Shown here: piece after piece, positions 14,206 to 15,953 of the stretch | Numbering within the stretch: position 1 is the first letter of the stretch | Layout: each line of letters opens with the position of its first letter | Assembly (NCBI GenBank): GCA_903840825.1 | Contig: CAIMHL010000275.1 | Span: forward strand, 1 to 15,953 | Reading direction: 5' to 3' | DNA length: 15,953 nt | Source of the DNA: an uncultured beta proteobacterium | GTDB lineage: Bacteria; Pseudomonadota; Gammaproteobacteria; Burkholderiales; Burkholderiaceae_C | Position numbers and translations under genes: made by a program | Notes under the pieces: generated by a model | What the model was told of the DNA's origin: nothing | The model's database searches: none | What the model saw: the letters and a program-made list of their open reading frames with translations, nothing else

Positions 14206-14388
14206 AGGGGTTGGATTATCCCTGCCCAAGGGCTTTATTTGCTGGCGACTCTGAAAATCACACAGCCCCTATGGCTGCGGGCTGGGACTTTAAGCCTTAA
14301 GTCATCTGGGGGTTCAGGCCTGGTGAAGCGGCCTTGCAGTTCCTGAATTCTTTAAAATTGTTAATTTTTACCTGCTGAGACTTTTGCT
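14206..14388 (+). promoter_or_regulatory. Divergent uup/terC intergenic region with a structured terC leader
   Basis: For uup, GATAAT at 14220-14215 (minus strand, 5/6 to a -10 box) ends only 9 nt before the ATG, and no Shine-Dalgarno sequence is present. Towards terC three small inverted repeats follow in series: CAGCCC/GGGCTG (14263-14268 with 14279-14284), GACTT/AAGTC (14286-14290 with 14299-14303) and AGGCC/GGCCT (14316-14320 with 14330-14334). An AT-rich stretch with TAAAAT at 14353-14358 comes next. I do not see the conserved loops of the yybP-ykoY manganese riboswitch that precedes some TerC genes. Confidence 0.3.
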
Positions 14389-15123
14389 ATGGAAATACTC
14401 CTCGACCCGAATATCTGGATCGCCTTCTTCATGCTCGCTGCCTTGGAGATCGTTCTGGGCATCGACAACATCATTTTCATCAGCATTTTGGTCGGGCGCT
14501 TGCCCCCTGAAAAGCGCGATATTGCGCGCCGTCTGGGCTTGGGCTTTGCCATGTTTTCCCGCATTGCGCTCTTGTTCAGCCTGGCTTGGGTGATGACGTT
14601 GACGACGCCATTGTTTGTTGTGCTGGCGCAGGAGATCAGCGGGCGGGATTTGATTTTGCTGGGCGGCGGTTTGTTTTTGCTTTACAAAGCCTCGCATGAA
14701 ATTTTCATGGAAGTTGAGGCCCACGCCACCAAAGAAGAAGAGGCGGGCGTGCAGTCAGTCAAGGCTGGCGCTTCTATTTTTTGGGGCACTATCGTGCAAA
14801 TCGGTATTGTGGATATCGTTTTCTCGCTGGACTCGGTCATTACCGCGGTTGGCATGGTGGACAACATCAACGTGATGATTGCTGCCGTGGTGGCCTCGGT
14901 GGCGGTCATGATGTTTGCGGCCAAGCCCATTGGTGATTTTGTGGACGCGCACCCCTCAATCAAAGTACTGGCACTGGCCTTCTTGACCATGGTGGGCACC
15001 TTGTTGGTGGCCGAGGCGTTTGATGTGCATGTGCCCAAAGCCTACGTGTACGTGGCCATGCTGTTCTCACTTGGCGTGGAAGCCCTTAACATCCGCGCGC
15101 GTACCAAACGGGCGGTGGCCTAA
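14389..15123 (+). CDS. TerC-family integral membrane protein (YgdQ/Alx-like)
   Basis: Polytopic inner-membrane protein of 244 aa with about seven hydrophobic segments. The family hallmarks are two inverted-repeat motifs with membrane-embedded acidic residues: LEIVLGIDNIIFISIL at about residues 16-31 and VDIVFSLDSVITAVG near 140-155. The charged cytoplasmic loop (EVEAHATKEEEAGVQSVKAG) between the halves and the C-terminal LGVEALNIR are typical. Relatives such as Alx/MntX export manganese or act with metallated secreted proteins. The size fits the short YgdQ-like branch without CBS/CorC domains, for which function is not settled. It is probably monocistronic: a structured 183-nt leader precedes it and a strong hairpin terminator follows. 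No good ribosome site is visible. Tellurite resistance should not be assumed, since the other ter genes are absent. Confidence 0.9.
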   Translation: MEILLDPNIWIAFFMLAALEIVLGIDNIIFISILVGRLPPEKRDIARRLGLGFAMFSRIALLFSLAWVMTLTTPLFVVLAQEISGRDLILLGGGLFLLYKASHEIFMEVEAHATKEEEAGVQSVKAGASIFWGTIVQIGIVDIVFSLDSVITAVGMVDNINVMIAAVVASVAVMMFAAKPIGDFVDAHPSIKVLALAFLTMVGTLLVAEAFDVHVPKAYVYVAMLFSLGVEALNIRARTKRAVA

Positions 15124-15134
15124 AACGAAAAACC

Positions 15135-15161
15135 CCACAGGCCTAGCCTGTGGAGTTTTTT
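15135..15161. terminator. Bidirectional intrinsic terminator between terC and purT
   Basis: An 8-bp perfect stem CCACAGGC/GCCTGTGG (15135-15142 with 15146-15153) closes a 3-nt loop. On the plus strand it is followed by AG and six Ts (15156-15161), 11 nt after the terC stop. On the minus strand the same stem is followed by GG and five Ts, so it can also end transcripts coming from purT. Confidence 0.92.
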
Positions 15162-15169
15162 GTTAAATT

Positions 15170-15218
15170 GGCCTTTAGATCAATAAATACGTGCTTAAAC
15201 AGCTATTATTTAAATAGC
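15170..15218 (-). repeat. Short stem-plus-tail repeat, copy B, downstream of purT
   Basis: A 6-bp hairpin GCTATT/AATAGC (15202-15207 with 15213-15218, 5-nt loop) lies 5 nt past the purT stop. Read on the minus strand, its second arm continues into TAGCTGTTTAAGCAC and ends near CTAAAGGCC. The 15-nt core shares 13 positions with copy A inside uup, in the same orientation. The overall layout fits a small dispersed repeat of Comamonadaceae intergenic regions (recalled, not searched). Here it lies between purT and the shared terminator, where it could stabilise the purT mRNA end. Confidence 0.5.
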
Positions 15219-15223
15219 AATTC

Positions 15224-15953
15224 TCAAGCCACCCGAGGCTTCACTTTGGAGGCTGCCAGCTTGGCGTTGGTGCGGGCCACTTGCACATCGGCATCAAAGG
15301 CCAGCGCCACGCCCATGCGGCGTTTCACAAAGCTCTCGGGCTTGCCAAACAGGCGAATGTCGGTGTTGGGCACGCGCAGGGCGTCGGCCACGCCGTCAAA
15401 CACAATGCCTTTGGCCTCTACGCCGCCGTAAATCACGGCGCTGGCACCGGGGCTGCGCAGCGCGGTGTTGACCGGTAGGCCCAAAATGGCGCGGGCGTGC
15501 AGCTCAAACTCGCTTTGCACTTGGGTGGCCAGCGTCACCAAACCCGTGTCATGCGGGCGCGGGCTCACTTCGCTGAACCACACCTCATCACCTTTCACGA
15601 ACAACTCCACACCGTAAAGTCCCTGGCCGCCCAGGTTGTCGGTCACGGCTTGGGCAATTTGGCGCGAACGCGCAAGCGCCGTGCCCGGCATGGGGTGCGG
15701 CTGCCAGCTCTCTATATAGTCGCCACTCACCTGAATGTGGCCGATGGGCTCGCAAAAATGAGTTTCCACCTGACCCGCAGCATCCAGCGCGCGCACGGTC
15801 AGCAGGGTGATTTCGTAGTCAAAGTCAATAAAGCCTTCCACAATAATGCGCCCCCCGCTGACCCGGCCACCGGCCATGGCGTAGTCCCAAGCCTTTAGTA
15901 CGTCTGCCGGGCCGTCGATCTTGCTTTGGCCTTTGCCCGAGGAGCTCATCACC
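15224..15953 (-). CDS. purT: PurT, formate-dependent GAR transformylase (N-terminal part outside window)
   Basis: Folate-independent phosphoribosylglycinamide formyltransferase 2. It uses formate and ATP to formylate GAR in the third step of purine synthesis, via formyl phosphate, in the cytoplasm. About 243 C-terminal residues are visible; the family is about 390 aa, so roughly 150 N-terminal residues lie beyond base 15953. The visible part begins in the ATP-grasp loop (VMSSSGKGQSK). It continues with IIVEGFIDFDYEITLLTVRA, ESWQPHPMPGTAL, LYGVELFVKGDEVWFSEVSP, RPHDTGLVTL and the C-terminal RLFGKPESFVKRRMGVALAF, all close to E. coli PurT. These features separate it from PurK. The GTG near 15952 is internal, not a start. 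A repeat and a shared hairpin terminator follow its stop. Confidence 0.95.
   Translation of the reverse strand, partial: VMSSSGKGQSKIDGPADVLKAWDYAMAGGRVSGGRIIVEGFIDFDYEITLLTVRALDAAGQVETHFCEPIGHIQVSGDYIESWQPHPMPGTALARSRQIAQAVTDNLGGQGLYGVELFVKGDEVWFSEVSPRPHDTGLVTLATQVQSEFELHARAILGLPVNTALRSPGASAVIYGGVEAKGIVFDGVADALRVPNTDIRLFGKPESFVKRRMGVALAFDADVQVARTNAKLAASKVKPRVA

Noticed and set aside
14206..14229. TTG start at 14229 for uup, eight residues longer.
   Set aside because: The family N-terminus aligns with the ATG at 14205, and the extension has no ribosome site or conserved sequence.
14206..14388. yybP-ykoY manganese riboswitch upstream of the TerC-family gene.
   Set aside because: The conserved purine-rich loop sequences of that class are not found in the leader; only short unrelated hairpins are visible.
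14389..15123. Tellurite-resistance function for the TerC-family gene.
   Set aside because: No terA, terB, terD or terE gene is adjacent, and short YgdQ/Alx-like members are linked to metal homeostasis or are of unknown role.

Overview
The window looks like a chromosome segment of a motile Gram-negative betaproteobacterium, most likely of the Comamonadaceae (Rhodoferax/Polaromonas/Acidovorax-like). This rests on the protein character of the flagellar and chemotaxis genes, the moderately GC-rich coding, and two copies of a short stem-plus-tail repeat that resembles one I recall from that family. The genus assignment is inference.

Region 1 (1-6719, + strand) is the 3' part of a flagellar export/motor cluster in classical order: fliI (5'-truncated by the window edge), fliJ, fliK, a 114-nt AT-rich gap, then the packed run fliL-fliM-fliN-fliO-fliP-fliQ-fliR. 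FliI/J/K/O/P/Q/R form the flagellar type III export ATPase, stalk, length ruler and membrane gate. FliM/FliN form the C-ring switch that receives CheY~P. FliL stabilises stators. Several starts are non-ATG (fliL GTG, fliQ TTG, fliR GTG, cheB GTG), and genes are coupled by ATGA/TGATG overlaps.

Region 2 (6736-8492, - strand) is a two-gene signalling operon facing the flagellar genes: a soluble REC-HisKA_3-HATPase kinase whose stop overlaps the start of a NarL/FixJ-type response regulator. Its upstream region (8493-8638) is shared divergently with cheA. It holds two adjacent perfect palindromes and a possible sigma-28-like promoter.

Region 3 (8639-12314, + strand) is a compact chemosensory set, cheA-cheW-cheB, with no cheY, cheR, cheD, cheZ or receptor gene beside it. 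CheA has a reduced P2-like region and two G7 tracts.

Region 4 (12316-15953) is housekeeping: an Uup-type ABC-F ATPase (-), a TerC-family membrane protein (+), and the C-terminal part of PurT (-). A bidirectional hairpin terminator and one repeat copy lie between terC and purT. The other repeat copy lies inside the uup linker coding sequence.

No tRNA, rRNA, CRISPR array, transposase or prophage gene was recognised. I found no clear-cut undescribed system. The best leads are the soluble REC-kinase/regulator pair beside a minimal che set, its palindromic control region, and the repeat embedded in uup.
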